Below, piece after piece: positions 1 to 11,463 of a DNA stretch of 64,000 nt (the first letter of the stretch is position 1; every line of letters begins with the position of its first letter). The notes below the pieces were generated by a model. The model ran no database searches and was not told the origin of the DNA. It saw only the letters and a list, made by a program, of their open reading frames with translations. Position numbers and translations under genes: made by a program. The DNA is from Papaver somniferum (taxonomy: Eukaryota > Streptophyta > Magnoliopsida > Ranunculales > Papaveraceae). The stretch is taken from assembly GCF_003573695.1 (NCBI RefSeq), contig NC_039362.1, positions 8,222,088 through 8,286,087 of the forward strand, given 5' to 3'.

Positions 1-1693
1 TTTATTGTGAGGTGATTGATAATACTAGGCTGTTCTTCGGGAATATATGTCCGATTTATCAATTGGTTCATGTTCACCTTGATTTATCAAAAGAAGGAAC
101 AAAAACTCTTGGGTATTTCTGTGGGGACAAATTTATTCAATCCTATAGACTTTTCTGTGTGAGACAGATTTGTTTATCAAGTCTTCGACTTTGGGTTGTA
201 GCAACTCTTAGTTGTGGGTGAGATCAGCTAAGGGAATCAAGTCCGTCGTATCCTGCTGAGATCAGAGACGTAAGGAGCGCAACTGTACCTTGAATTGGTA
301 TGAGATTGATTAGGGTTCAACTACAGTCCAGTCCGAACTTAATTAGTAGTAGGCTAGTGTCTGTAGTGGCTTAATACAACATGGTGTTCAATCTGGACTA
401 GGTCCCGGGGTTTTTCTGCATTTGCGGTTTCCTCGTTAACAAAATTCTGGTGTCTGTGTTATTTCTTTTCGCATTTTACTTCAACCGTGTCTTGTATACT
501 TCTATGAGAATATAAACAATTGAACAACTCTATGATTAACACAATTAGATTCATTTGATTATCATTGATATTGAAGTGTTAGATGAATATGGTTAATACA
601 AAAGTTTTCATATGTATAATTTCGGTTAACTAATGTTGAGACAACTCAATATACACGTTTAGGTACGGTTACCCATATCTAAATGAAGGTATATTTTATT
701 CGTGTGTAATAAGCTGATACCATCTAACGGTGGAGAGATATTTCTCTGGTTATAAGCAAACTTAACTTGAATATTAAATCAGGATTTCATCTGACGATGA
801 ACATTGATTGCTTTTTTTTCAAAGCTATCAAACCCTGATTTGAAGACTATATAAGGGAGAACTCTAGCAACTGGAAAACCTAATCCCCACACCTCATGTG
901 TGATACTAGTTGCGTATAGAGTCGATTTTTCTTTAACCTAGGTTTTTCCTAAAATCATTATAGGTAAACGACTGAAGACTTCATTGGGATTGTGAAGCCA
1001 GACCCAACTATTTTCACTGTAGTTGCGTGTTCTGATCTTACTTGTTCTAATATTGAGTAATATATCCTCTAAGATTGTCTCTAGATTTATCTCTGATAGG
1101 TAAGATATAAAAAGTAATCACAAATCTCTTTATATCGTTCTTTGTGATTCCATAATAACTTGTTCTACTACCATATAGTTAAGTTATTGTGAGGTGATTG
1201 ATATTTCTAGGCTTTTATTCGGGTATATAAGACCGGATTATCAATTGGTTCATGTTCACCTTGATTTATCAAAAGACGGAACAACAACTTCGTAAGTATT
1301 TTTGTGGGACACGGATTTATCTATCTGAATAGACTTTTATGTGTGTGGCAGACAAATTTGTTTATCAAGTCTTCAAATTTGGGTCGTAGCAACTCTTAGT
1401 TGTGGGTAAGATCAGCTAAGGGAATCAAGTGCATAGAGTCCTGCTGGGATTCAGAGGCGTAAGGAACACGACTGTACCTTAATCGGTATGAGACTTGGTT
1501 AGGGCTCAACTACATTCCAGTCTGAAGTTAACTTATAGTAGGCTAGTTTATGTAGCGGCTTAATACAATGCGTTGTTCAAATCTGGACTAGGTCCCGGGG
1601 TTTTTCTGCATTTGCGGTTTCCTCGTTAACAAAATTTCTGTTATCTATGTTATTTCTTTTTCACATTATATTTCTTTATATAATTGAGATATC
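1..1693 (+). mobile_element. Ty1/copia (SIRE-like) LTR remnant, rearranged
   Basis: This is the downstream part of a long copia LTR, recognised by close similarity to the complete solo LTR at 61261-63757. Bases 1 to about 476 match the segment running from the GTGAGGTGATTGAT motif to the shared GGTTTCCTCGTTAAC block. At about 477 the sequence jumps back to an earlier LTR point (equivalent to about 62270) and then reads through the same segment again (1186-1690). The LTR is therefore partly duplicated in tandem, or two fragments are joined. It continues at 4022-4275 after a nested solo LTR. It has no coding capacity. Confidence 0.75.
848..854 (+). promoter_or_regulatory. TATA box of the copia LTR
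   Basis: TATATAA occurs in the context GAAGACTATATAAGGG, about 40 bases before a conserved AACCTAATCCCCACACCTC stretch. The same arrangement recurs in the related LTR at about 62620 (+) and in modified form at about 60265 (+), 43460 (-) and 32285 (-). This fits the U3/R promoter of this LTR family. Confidence 0.6.
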
Positions 1694-1698
1694 ACAGG
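1694..1698 (+). repeat. Target-site duplication, left (ACAGG)
   Basis: ACAGG precedes the solo LTR and ACAAG follows it at 4017-4021, differing at one base. Joining the outer flanks restores the uninterrupted copia LTR sequence seen at about 63455. Confidence 0.65.
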
Positions 1699-2061
1699 AG
1701 TTTATGGGTGAAAATCGTTTCTGCCGATTTTGGTAATTTCGGTAGGTGAGTGAGAAACAAATCTAAACCCTAAATAAATGTACTGCACGGGAGTACTTTA
1801 GATTCTAGAGATAAATCTGTACAACTCCGTCCTAAAACAAAAAATGGTTGTTCCGGATTTGCTTCGGTCACAAAGAGGAGGAGAAGGGATGGTTTAGGGA
1901 GGGAAGCGAAGAGAGTGCTGAGACCAGAACAGTTCTGGAAGAGTAGTACTTGACTTGTATCAGAAGGTGAAAGCTTTGGGAAAGCTAGCAAAGTTGCCTT
2001 TCTGAGGGTTGTATTTCTCCTTGACCAAAAAACTTATTGTCTTGGTGGAAATAGGTAAGAC

Positions 2062-2073
2062 CTATTTATATAA
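2062..2073 (-). promoter_or_regulatory. LTR TATA box (copy A)
   Basis: On the minus strand this reads TATATAAATAGG. The equivalent TATAAATAGG is kept at about 6997-7008 (copy B) and 29548-29560 (copy C), about 370 bp before the LTR end. This places both minisatellites upstream, in U3. Confidence 0.55.
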
Positions 2074-2494
2074 GTCTAAATGAAACGTACTCTGGCCTTG
2101 TAAGAAAAAGAAACGGATGAGTTAAAGAGAAGAGGTGGTAACCCCTGGTATTGATGGAATTTTATGGAATTGATGTTCCATAATGAAAGAGCGTTTCACC
2201 ATTACTTCCTGCATTTACTAACCGTTTTATTCTTAATACACTGTCTTGAAACGGGCATTTGTGTATGTCGCACGCTGTAAACTGCCAAACCAAAACCCTA
2301 AAGAGCATCCCCAAGTTTGTGACATGTATTGATGTCTCGAGTGTTTTCGTGGAAAACGTGTAGCATGTCGCTGGTGTTTGAGAAGTTGAGCTTGAAAGAT
2401 GTGCCGGCTCACTGGCGACCTTCGACGGTCGAGATTTGCATCTTGAGAGGAATCGTGGCCTTAGATGTAGGCGCGACATGCCAAAGTGCAACGG

Positions 2495-3275
2495 TTGAAT
2501 GGCATGTGCCAATGGAGCGTGTGGCGGCTTGGCCCTAGGTTTGAACGACTTGGCATGCTAGGTTGCAAGCGTCGCTTGGCATGTGCCAATGGCATGTGTA
2601 TCATCTTGGCCCTATGTTTGCACGGTTTGGCATGCTAGGTTGCAAGCGTCGCTTGGCATGTGCCAATGGCGCGTGTGGCGGCTTTCCCCTAGGTTTGCAC
2701 GGCTTGGCATGCTAGGTTGCAAGCGTCACTTGGCATATGCCAATGGCGCGTGTGGATGCTTGCCCCTAGGTTTGCACGGCTTGGCATGCTAGGTTGTAAG
2801 CGGCGCTTGGCGTGTGCCAATGGCACGTGTGGCGGCTTGGCCCTAGGTTTGCACGGCTTGGCATGTGCCAATGGCGCGTGTGGCGGCTTGCCCCTAGGTT
2901 TGCATGGCTTGGCATGCTAGGTTGCAAGCGGCGCTTGGCATGTGCCAATGGTGTGTGTGGCGGCTTGGCCCTAGGTTAGCACGGCTTGGCATGTTAGGTT
3001 GCAAGCGGCAATTGGCATGTGCAAATGGCCGTGTGGCGGATTGTCCCTAGGTTTGCAAGGTTTGGCATGCTAGGTTGCAAGCGGCGCTTGACATGTGCCA
3101 ATGGCGCGTGTGGCGGCTTGCCCCTAGGTTTGCACGGCTTGGCATGCTAGGTTACAAGCGGCGCTTGGCATGTGCCAATGGCGCGTGTGGCGGCTTGGCC
3201 CTAGGTTTTCACGGCTTGGCATGCTAGGTTGCAAGCGGCGCTTGGCATGTGCCAATGGCGCGTGTGGCGCAATGA
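2495..3275. repeat. 77-bp minisatellite in LTR copy A
   Basis: About 11 degenerate tandem copies of a 77-bp unit contain GGCATGTGCCAATGGCGCGT and CCCTAGGTTTGCACGGCTTG. Successive GGCATGTGCC starts at 3167 and 3244 give the 77-bp period. One unit near 2860 is shortened. Confidence 0.9.
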
Positions 3276-3289
3276 TTGCACGGCTCGAA

Positions 3290-3845
3290 TTTGGCACTGT
3301 TGCTATGATGCGCAGCGATTGTGCGGCTTGTTTTGGCATAGTTGTCGTGATGCGCAGCGATGATGTGGCTTTGTTTTAGCATAGTTGTCGTGATGCGCAG
3401 CGAGTGTGCGGCTTTTTTTTGGCATAGTTACCGTGATGCGCAGCGATGGTGCGGCTTAGTTTTGGCATAGTTGCCGTGATGCGCAGCGAGTGTGCGACTT
3501 TGTTCTGGCATAGTTGTCGTGATGCGCAGCGATTGTGCGGCTTTGGTTTTGGCATAGTTTCCATGATGCGCAGCGATCGTGCGGCTTGGTTTTGGCATCG
3601 TTTCCATGATGCACAACGATTGTGCGGCTTTGGTTTTGGCATAGTTTCCATGATGCGCAGCGATCGTGCGGCTTGGTTTTGGCATAGTTGACATGATGCG
3701 CAGCGATTGTGCGGCTTTGGTTTTGGCATAGTTGACATGGTGCGCAGCGATCGTGCGACTTGGTTTTGGCATAGTTTCCATGATGCGCAACGATTGTGCG
3801 TCTTTGGTTTTGGCATAGTTTCCATGATGCGCAACGAATATGCGG
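3290..3845. repeat. 43/44-bp minisatellite in LTR copy A
   Basis: About 13 tandem copies contain GGTTTTGGCATAGTTTCCAT and GATGCGCAGCGATTGTGCGG. The period is 43 or 44 bp depending on GGCTTGG versus GGCTTTGG (starts at 3551, 3594 and 3638). Confidence 0.9.
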
Positions 3846-3946
3846 CTTAGGTTTTGTGTGTCGAAACCCTAGTTTAGCATTTTAAAAAAGATACCCTGGT
3901 AATTTTTTACATAAGTGCATTAAATATTATAATAAATGCGTTTAGC

Positions 3947-3962
3947 GTCACCGGTGACGTCA
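3947..3962. promoter_or_regulatory. Overlapping palindromes GTCACCGGTGAC / TGACGTCA
   Basis: A perfect 12-bp palindrome overlaps a perfect 8-bp TGACGTCA, the classical binding site of plant bZIP (TGA/CREB-type) factors. It sits about 55-70 bp inside the start of U3 in sense orientation. TGACGTCA is kept in copy B (8785-8792) and copy C (31662-31669). Factor binding is inferred from the motif only. Confidence 0.5.
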
Positions 3963-4021
3963 TGCTATGCGTAAGGTTTTACGATTTTACCCCTTGTCTA
4001 AAAACCACCATCAAGAACAAG

Positions 4022-4275
4022 TTGTGCGTAGTTCAATCAATTGGTAAATCCAACTTTTGGTTGTTGATTGAAATTGATTGACACTTGAACATTGATTTTT
4101 GGTACCGTTCAAGTTATTTCATATTGTATTAAGAAATTGAGATATAAATCTTGGATGTTTTTGCTTGATTGAGTCTGACTGTTTAGGTGATTCTCTTGGA
4201 ATTATATTGGAGTTAGTCCATATAGATTGCCGAACTAAATATTGGGTGTGGTTGTTAGACCCCCCATCTTTTTCA
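4022..4275 (+). mobile_element. 3' end of the interrupted copia LTR
   Basis: This resumes the LTR broken at 1693 and ends with GTTGTTAGACCCCCCATC and TTTTTCA. It matches 63461-63757 of the intact solo LTR. Confidence 0.75.
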
Positions 4276-4276
4276 A

Positions 4277-4292
4277 TTGGTATCAGAGCAGG
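4277..4292 (+). other. Primer-binding site, initiator Met tRNA
   Basis: TTGGTATCAGAGCAGG follows the LTR end after one base. TGGTATCAGAGC is complementary to the 3' end of plant initiator Met tRNA, the usual copia primer. It fixes the LTR above as a 5' LTR and the element as plus-strand. Confidence 0.85.
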
Positions 4293-4329
4293 CAAACACA
4301 TTAAAGACCTCATAAGTCTGTGTTTGTAG

Positions 4330-5600
4330 CAATATGATTCTGTGGACAGAAGTTTATCTCATACTAACGCACATAGAAATTCCTTCAAAATATTTTGATT
4401 ATGCCAAACGTCTTGGGATTACCTCAAAGGATAACTCCTTAGTATATTCTTCTGAAGCCCGAGGTAGAAAGTGTGATATCAGATTTTCATAACATTCCAT
4501 CTAAAATCACAGTTGACACTATGTCAGAATTTAAGATGAAGCTCACTAGAACCTTAAAAAAGGGTGCTGAGATTTTTGATGTTCAAGTGTCTAAAGTTAG
4601 TTCCCTTGAATTAGCTTTTTGATGAAGTTGAGAAGTCTCTTGATAGAGAATGTGAATTCTATAGCATTATTGAATCCTTTTCTAAAAATATTGAAATCTT
4701 GTTCAAAGAAACCACTCTACAGCGCGAAAAGATTAGTTTTCTTGAATATGTTGTTAAAGAAGATTCAATTAGAGAAAAACGTTTAATCGAAACTCATTCA
4801 TCAGATCTGAACAACTTTCGTTTTGAAAAAGAGAAACTTGTTGAATCTCATCGTCTACCCCAGGAATAGTACAACTCCTTGAAAAGGGAAAACTCTGTTT
4901 TAAAAAGTAAGTCTTCTTCTATGCCTATGTCTAATACTCATGTGGTATTACCAAGCATGGAGATATTTTATTCTAAGGAATTTCCTGCTAAGAGACTATC
5001 ACGTTACTTACAAAATTCCAAAAAGTTTATGAGTCTTAAACGAGATACTTATGACATTTCTTATCCACGAACTTGTTCATTCTGTGGGAAAAGGAATCAC
5101 AATGTTCTACATTGTTTTGCTAGAAAGAAACAGATTTCTGATCTTCAAAAACTATTTCTTTTTACTGTTGACAGAGTAAATCTTCTGACGACATCTACAA
5201 TGTATTTCATTCCTGCAAAAAACCAACAGTCTCATAAATGAGGTTTTCACAAGGTCACTCATCTAGAAATCTCTACAGGAATCGTGTCTCTCCTTATGGT
5301 GCAAACTCTTATGCCACAAATATACACATTCCTAGTGTTTATGAGAATAAATCTGGTAGACCTAAGTCTAGGAGATGGAATTCTCACAATTCTGACCCTC
5401 TGGAACCCATCTCTAGAGGTCCTAGACTTAATCCTCAGAAAAATCCTTCTAATGGATATTCAAAAGGGTTTATGTTTAATTCTCCTGGAATAAGATATAA
5501 CCGAAGGAAGGTAAGGAATACACCACACAAACACTCAAAAGGTATTTACAACTCTTCCCTCAATATTCGTAGTGGGATTACTTCTCACTCTACTACCTAA
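4330..5600 (+). pseudogene. Copia gag remnant with zinc knuckle
   Basis: This is a decayed capsid-like gene directly downstream of the primer site. The first part (about 4460-4870) reads as a helical, Glu/Lys-rich stretch in broken frames. From 4879 a 120-codon frame contains a CCHC knuckle, CSFCGKRNHNVLHC (C-x2-C-x4-H-x4-C), at about 5083-5124. A basic, Arg/Asn/Ser-rich frame follows at 5238-5600. Stops and frame changes (for example the stop at about 4867) show it is dead. No protease, integrase or reverse transcriptase follows, so the rest of the element is lost. The coiled-coil gag with a late knuckle suggests the SIRE lineage. The assignment to copia gag is firm, the lineage less so. Confidence 0.65.
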
Positions 5601-6075
5601 GTCTAGGTAATTTCATTCTTGTACCTAACTTTAGAGTTGCAAGGATGATATTTGCGGGATGCTCAAATTCACGGTATTTTATCGTTTGATCGAATGGTTT
5701 GTGTTAATATAGTTTTCTCCATTTACAAAAGTTGAGTCATATCTTGACTCCTAGTCTAATGTATATTTGTTTGTGTGTTGTAATTTAAAGCATCTTCTAA
5801 ATTTTTGAGCCATGAAAATATATGATTTATTTGAAACAAAGTGTATTTTCTTATTTTGGATCTTGTCTGATCCATTAACTTTTTGTTTCTGGGACGCAAA
5901 CGTCTGTGTCTTCTTCTTGAGAGCTTTTAGGGTTTACTTAACAAGGGTTCCTTCTCTTGTTCTCGAACATATATATATATATATATTGTTCCTTTAATCC
6001 CTTATAATAATAAAAAATATGGAGATCTCTTAAAGACCTCAGGAAATCGTGAATCTTGATATGGAAGAAGACATT
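5601..6075. other. Unassigned AT-rich sequence
   Basis: No convincing gene is visible. It probably derives from the truncated copia element. A short (AT)n run lies at about 5970-5987. Confidence 0.4.
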
Positions 6076-6635
6076 TGAATAAGTGGAGGGTACAACAACC
6101 ACATTCAACAATTCGGTTAGCAATCTGTATGGACAAACTCCAATATACTTTCTAGAGAATCAACGAGACAGTCAGACTCAATCTAGATAAAAAGTATATC
6201 AAAGAGTTTATATCTCAATCCCTCGATTTGATCTTTACTCAAGCAAACAGAAATCTGCGAGTCTTTATCAAAAAGGGATAACTTGGATGGTACCAAAGAC
6301 CAATATCCAAGTGTCAATCAATTTAAATCAAAAACCAAAAGTTCGGATATTCTAATTGATTGAACAATGCACAACCTGTGATATTTCAATTATATAACAA
6401 AATATAATGCGGAAAAGAAATAACACAGACACCAGAATTTTGTTAACGAGGAAACCGCAAATGCAGAAAAACCCCGTGTCCTAGTCCAGATTGAACACAC
6501 ACTGTATTAAGACGCTACAGACACTAGCCTACTCCAAACTAACTTCGGTCTGGACTGTAGTTGAACCCCAATCAATCTCACACTGATCCAAGGTACAACT
6601 ATGCTCCTACGCCTCTGATCCCAGCAGGATGCTAC
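6076..6635 (-). mobile_element. Antisense copia LTR, 3' part (continues at 31729)
   Basis: This is the reverse complement of the LTR end: AGGGTACAACAACC corresponds to the GTTGTTAGACCCCC end, followed by the inverted GTTAACGAGGAAACCGCAAA block. It stops at 6635 inside ...CAGGATGCTAC, and the same LTR resumes at 31724 with ACTACGTACTTGATTCCC, so a 25-kb element is inserted here. No primer site lies beyond the 6076 end, so this is a 3' LTR or a solo LTR. Confidence 0.75.
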
Positions 6636-7439
6636 TGTTTATGGGTGAAAATCGTTTCTGCCGATTTTGGTAATTCCGATAGGTGAGTGAGAAACAGATC
6701 TAAACCCTAAACAAATGTACTGCACGGGAGTACTTTAGATTCGAGAGATCAATATGTACAACTCCGGCCTAAACCAAGAAATGGCCGTTCCAGATTTGCT
6801 TCGGTCACAAAGAGGGGGAGAAGGGATGGTTTAGGGAGGGAAGCGAAGAGAGTGTTGAGACCAGAACAGTTCTGGAAGAGTATTACTTGACTTGTATCGG
6901 AAGGTGAAAGCTTTTGGGAAAGCTAGCAAAGTTTCCTTTCTGAGTATTGTATTTCTTCTAGCCAAAAACTTGTTGTCTTGGTGGAAATAGGTAAGACCTA
7001 TTTATACAAATCTAAGTGAAACGTACTCTGGCCTCGTAAGAAAAAGAAACGTATGAGTTAAATGGGAAGAGGTGGTAACGCCTGGTATTGATGGAATTTG
7101 ATGGAATTGATGTTTCATAATGAAAGAGCGTTTCACCATTACTTCCTGCATTGACTAACCGTTTTATCCTTAATACACTGTCTTGAAACGGGCATTTGTG
7201 TAAGCAGCACGCTGTAAACCGCCAAACCAAAACCTTAAAGAGCATCCCCCAGTTTGTGACATGTATTGATGTCTCAAGTGTTTTCATGGAAAACCTGTAG
7301 CATGTCGCTGGTGTTTAATAAGTTGAGCTTGAGAGATGTGTCGGCTCAGTGCCGACCTTCAACGGTCGAGATTTTGCATCTTGAGAGGAATCGTGGCCTT
7401 TGATGTAGGCGCGACATGCCAAAGTTCAAAGGTCGCATG

Positions 7440-8395
7440 GCATGTGCCAATGGCTTGTGTGGAATTCCTTGGTTGTAGGTTGCGCATCGGGTGCATGTGG
7501 CAATGCCAAAATGAAAGTGTTACATGGCATGTGCCAATGGCGCGCGTAGCAGCTTTGGACCTAGGTTTGCACGGCTTGGCATGCTAGGTTGGAAAGGTCG
7601 CTTGGCATGTGCCAATGGCGCGTGTGGCGGCTTGGCACTAGGTTTGCACGGCTTGGCATGGTAGGTTGCAAGCGTCGCTTGGCATGTGCCAATGGGCGCG
7701 TGGCATCTTGGCCCTAGGTTTGCACGGCTAGGCATGCTAGGTCGCAAGCGTCGATTGGCATGTGCCAATGGCGCGTGTGGCGGCTTGGCCCTAGGTTTGT
7801 ACGGCTTGGCATGCTAGGTCGCAAGCATCGCTTGGCATGTGCCAATGGCGCGTGTGGCGGCTTGTCCCTAGGTTTGCACGGCTTGGAATGCTAGGTCGCA
7901 AGCGTCGTTTGGAATGTGCCAATGGCGCGTGTGACGACTTGGCCCTAGGTTTGCACGGCTTGGCATGCTAGGTCGCAAGCGTCGCTTGGCATGTGTCAAT
8001 TGCGCGTGTGGCGGCTTGGCCCTAGGTTTGCACGACTTGGCATGTTAGGTCGCAAGCGTCGCTTGGCATGTGCCAATGGCGCGTGTGGCTGCTTGGCCAT
8101 AGGTTTGCACGACTTGGCATGCTAGGTCGCAAGCGTCGCTTGGCATGTGCCAATGGCGCGTGTGGCGGCTTGGCCCTAGGTTTGCACAGCTTGGCATGCT
8201 AGGTCGCAAGCGTCGCCTGGCATGTGCCAATGGCGCTGTGGCGGCTTAGCCCTAGGTTTGCACGGGTTTTCATGCTAGGTCCCAAGCGTCGCTTGGCATG
8301 TGCCAATGGTACGTGTGGCGGCTTGGCCCTAGGTTTGTACGGCTTGGCATGCTAGGTCGCAAGCGTCGCTTGGCATGTGCCAACGGAGCGTGTGG
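7440..8395. repeat. 77-bp minisatellite in LTR copy B
   Basis: About 12-13 tandem units of the 77-bp repeat. Most carry GCTAGGTCGCAAGCGTCGCT, whereas copy A mostly has ...GGTTGCAAGCGGCGCT. The arrays have therefore homogenised separately. Confidence 0.9.
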
Positions 8396-8429
8396 CGCAA
8401 TGATTGTGCATCTCGAATTTGTCACGGTT

Positions 8430-8690
8430 GTGGTGAAGCGCAATGATGGTGTGGCTTTGGTTTTGGCATAGTTGCCATGATGCGCAGCGATCGTGCGGCT
8501 TTGGTTTTGGCATGGTTACCATGATGCGGAGCGATCGCGCGGCTTGGTTTTGGCATGGTTGCCATGATGCGCAGCGATTGTGCGGCTTTGGTTTTGGCAT
8601 AATTTCCATGATGCGCAGCAATTGTGCGGATTTGGTTTTTGCATAGTTGCCATGATGCGTAGCGATTGTGCGGCTTAGGGTTTTGTGTGT
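8430..8690. repeat. 43/44-bp minisatellite in LTR copy B
   Basis: About six units of the GGTTTTGGCATAGTTGCC / GATGCGCAGCGATTGTGC repeat, about half the number in copies A and C. Confidence 0.9.
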
Positions 8691-8846
8691 CGAAACCCTA
8701 GTTTAGCATTTGAAAAAAAGATACCCTGGTAATTTTTTACATAAGTGTATTAAATGTTCTAATAAATGTGTTTAGCGTCACCGGTGACGTCATGCTATGC
8801 GTAAGGTTTTATGATTTCACCCTTTGTCTAAAAACTACCATCAATA

Positions 8847-10727
8847 TTAAGTCCCCTGCTTAGCTTGGAACAGGGGCCTTGTTGCAAGGTAAGCATAAGA
8901 TGGTGACAGACGAGGATAGAACTGAGACAGTAAGTCGTGAAAAAGGGCTAAGGAGACTTGTCTGACCTTTTTTCGATATGTAAGTAGAATTCGCAATCCT
9001 TACATCTGGTAGCTTTGTATAAATCCCAGTCGTTTACATGTCTTTGTGGTCAGGCTTTGGAACGCGAGGCGGAGCTTCTAGCATAGACTTGGCATGAAAG
9101 GGATTTGTCAGCACCAATGGGTTTGGAATGGGCGTGGGCCGCTCGGCAAAGCATTGCGTCGGTAAAGGAAACGCGGCAAGGGGAAATGCAGGTTGCCGGC
9201 AAGGCTCTGACATGGTCCACTGGTAAGGCTTTGGCATGGAAAGCACGGATTGTCCTGGCTGGCGCGGAGCGTCGGCATTGGATGGGATTAGCATGAAAGG
9301 CGCGGAGTGTTGCAAAATCTTACGTGGAGCGTTGGCAATACTGGCACTGGAAAGGAAAGTGCGGATGTCTTGAGAGTGGCAAGGCTTGCTCTTGTGGGAC
9401 CAATCGCCTTTCTTCATGCGCGGCTTTAACAGGGAATTCTTTCCTTATTCAAAAATCTTTTTCGAGAGGTAGGTAGCATCCACAATCCTTTTATCTGGTA
9501 GCTTTGAGCAAATCCCGGTATGATTGGGTGTCTTCAGGGCTAGGCTTTGGAACGCGAGGCGGAGCTTCTAGCATGGACTTGGCATGAAGGGGACCCATTA
9601 GCACTGAAGGGCATGGAACGGGTGTGGGACGCTCTATAAAGCGCTTGGAAATGCATGACGCTGGTATGGGAAGCACTTGCAAGGGAAGCGCTTGCGGTTT
9701 AGGGTTTGACACGCCGAAACCCTAATTAGAGCCCTTTACTAGATTCTCTGTAGAATCCGCATAAGGACTCATATTTTGACGGTCCGCCCTTTATCGGACG
9801 CGAAAGAGAATTCTATATATCCCCACAAGGGAATATTTAGGTTTCGAGCTCTCTTAGGAGGTGAAAACGGCCCGACAGTGAAAATCAGGAAGAAGTCAGG
9901 AGGGATGTTGCGGGCCCGAGGTGGCATAGTCGCGCGCCAGTCACATATTCCCGTTCATGGAGAAAGAAGGAATATTCATTATGTTCAAGCTCTAAAAACT
10001 TTATCCGCATGAAAAGAGGTATCGACCCTCTTATGTTTTTCTGTTGTTCGTCTGGATCTGTGTTTTCGAAAACTTCTGTTGTATTCTTGGGACGGATGGA
10101 TGAAATATATGCTCGGAAACGATCACGTCAGGGATAATCTTGGAGATTGTGGTTGCGTCGTCTGTCCATCCTCGACCTTAGGTTGGTTAGTGGACCTTTT
10201 GATCGTGATGATGATGTGTTATGAATGCTTGCATGGTCGAAAACTTCTGGCGCCCCTGGATGAAATAAGGAGATGTTCCATTGCCGATGTGCTGCTATCA
10301 AGTCTCCCGGGACTTTGTTCCAAGCTACATCCTTCGAACCATCTTCTGAATCTTGGATTATCGTACGGAATGGGATGTGGTGAGAAGTCCCCAGTTATAC
10401 TTCGGTTTGATATGATGGCATGGATGAATATGTTAATGTAACCTTCTGGCGTGCTTTTGGAGTCTTCGGCGCACATGTACGGCTTCATGTTGAGAAATTC
10501 CCGCGGATCGTAAAACCTCGACAGTGATGATGTTGAAATCAGTAATAACCTGGTTGAGAGGAGTGAAAGCATCTCATGCTGGTAGTCCCCATGCGTAACC
10601 TACTTTCACTACATCGCCTTGAATCCCCGTTCACGGGATTCGATATAAGCCTATCGTACTCTTCTGTATGTGACACTGGGATGCTCAGAAATTACATGAT
10701 GAAATATTATGGATAGTGCAGGCTTGG
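8847..10727 (-). other. LARD-like element interior, 3' half
   Basis: No gene is recognised. The purine tract lies at 8847-8860. A segment of about 180 bp at about 8985-9170 is repeated at about 9470-9650; both copies contain AGGCTTTGGAACGCGAGGCG and GGAGCTTCTAGCAT. The minus-strand frames at 9034-9417 and 9491-9712 share the peptide HAKSMLEAPPRVPKP because of this duplication. They lack any domain I know. The interior continues at 27198 beyond the nested Tat-like element. Confidence 0.5.
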
Positions 10728-11463
10728 TGTTGGTGCAAAAATTGATCACTCCAACAATCTTCGAGATGCTTGTGAGTTGATCCAATCGCTATCATTGATG
10801 ATGAATCTCCAAAGAGTTGTTGAAAAGAGGTGGGGGTACCTGCAAAAACACTCCGATGCAAAAATCAAAGGATGTTCTATGCAAGTGTATTATGGTGAAA
10901 AGAATAGAATTCTCTACCTTTTGAGTGGATATTTAGCCTCTATATATATAGGCAGAAAATAGATGTAGCTTTAGGGTTTTAATAGTTATTCGAATAACTT
11001 CCCTCATATGTATAAATCCCAAATAACAACCAGATTCATGATAAAATCTAATATTTATCATAATCCTCACTTATCCTAAATAATTATTATCTTGAATAAT
11101 AATTATTTCTACTTAAGATAATTATCCTCTTTCTATCAGGATTTATCTTAAATAATATTCTATAATAATTATTCCATCAAAATCTTAACCTCTTTTATTA
11201 AGATCTTTTTACCCATGGACCTTTGGGCTTCAATAATAAGCCAAGTGGGTTTCTATCATAAGCCAATTTGGTCTTCCATATTAAGCCAGGTTGGTTTCCA
11301 TAATAACCCAAATCCAGGCTTCCACAATAAGCCTTGTGGGTTTCCAAAACAAACCCACCGGTTTTCCTGATAAACCAACCGGTTTCCACAATAAACCGGA
11401 TTTAGGCTTCCATTATAATCCTCATGTGTCACGCACGTACACTATTTAAATAGGGTACGTACA
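10728..11463 (-). mobile_element. 3' LTR of the Tat-like element
   Basis: 736 bp, beginning TGTTGGTGCAAAAATTGATC and ending GGGTACGTACA. About 11210-11420 is built from short repeats with AATAAGCC / AATAAACC cores related to the internal 67-bp repeat. Confidence 0.85.

Larger units (their letters stand above)
1699..4016 (-). mobile_element. Solo LTR of the minisatellite-LTR retroelement (copy A)
   Basis: This 2318-bp copy is homologous end to end with the LTRs at 6636-8846 and 29189-31723. It begins near TTTATGGGTGAAAATCG and ends at CCACCATCA plus a few bases. The expected terminal TG/CA are mutated to AG/GA here. No internal region follows, and a 5-bp near-identical TSD flanks it, so it is a solo LTR. 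Read on the minus strand, the order is a TGACGTCA site near the LTR start, a 43/44-bp minisatellite, a 77-bp minisatellite, a TATA box (2062-2073) and then about 370 bp to the LTR end. ORFs inside it are by-products of the repeats. Confidence 0.8.
6636..8846 (-). mobile_element. LTR copy B (3' LTR of the LARD-like element)
   Basis: This 2211-bp LTR begins TGTTTATGGG and ends CCATCAATA. It has the same organisation as copies A and C. The length difference between copies lies mainly in minisatellite copy number. Confidence 0.8.

Noticed and set aside
2329..3834. Overlapping ORFs on both strands (69-152 codons) with repetitive peptides
   Set aside because: They arise from the 77-bp and 43/44-bp minisatellites. 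Peptides simply repeat the DNA unit, and frames exist on both strands.
3290..3845. CRISPR-like look of regular direct repeats
   Set aside because: Units are contiguous and degenerate with no unique spacers. The setting is a plant LTR, so this is a minisatellite.
7336..8646. ORFs of 61-89 codons in LTR copy B
   Set aside because: Same minisatellite by-products. No domain, and not conserved as proteins between copies A, B and C.
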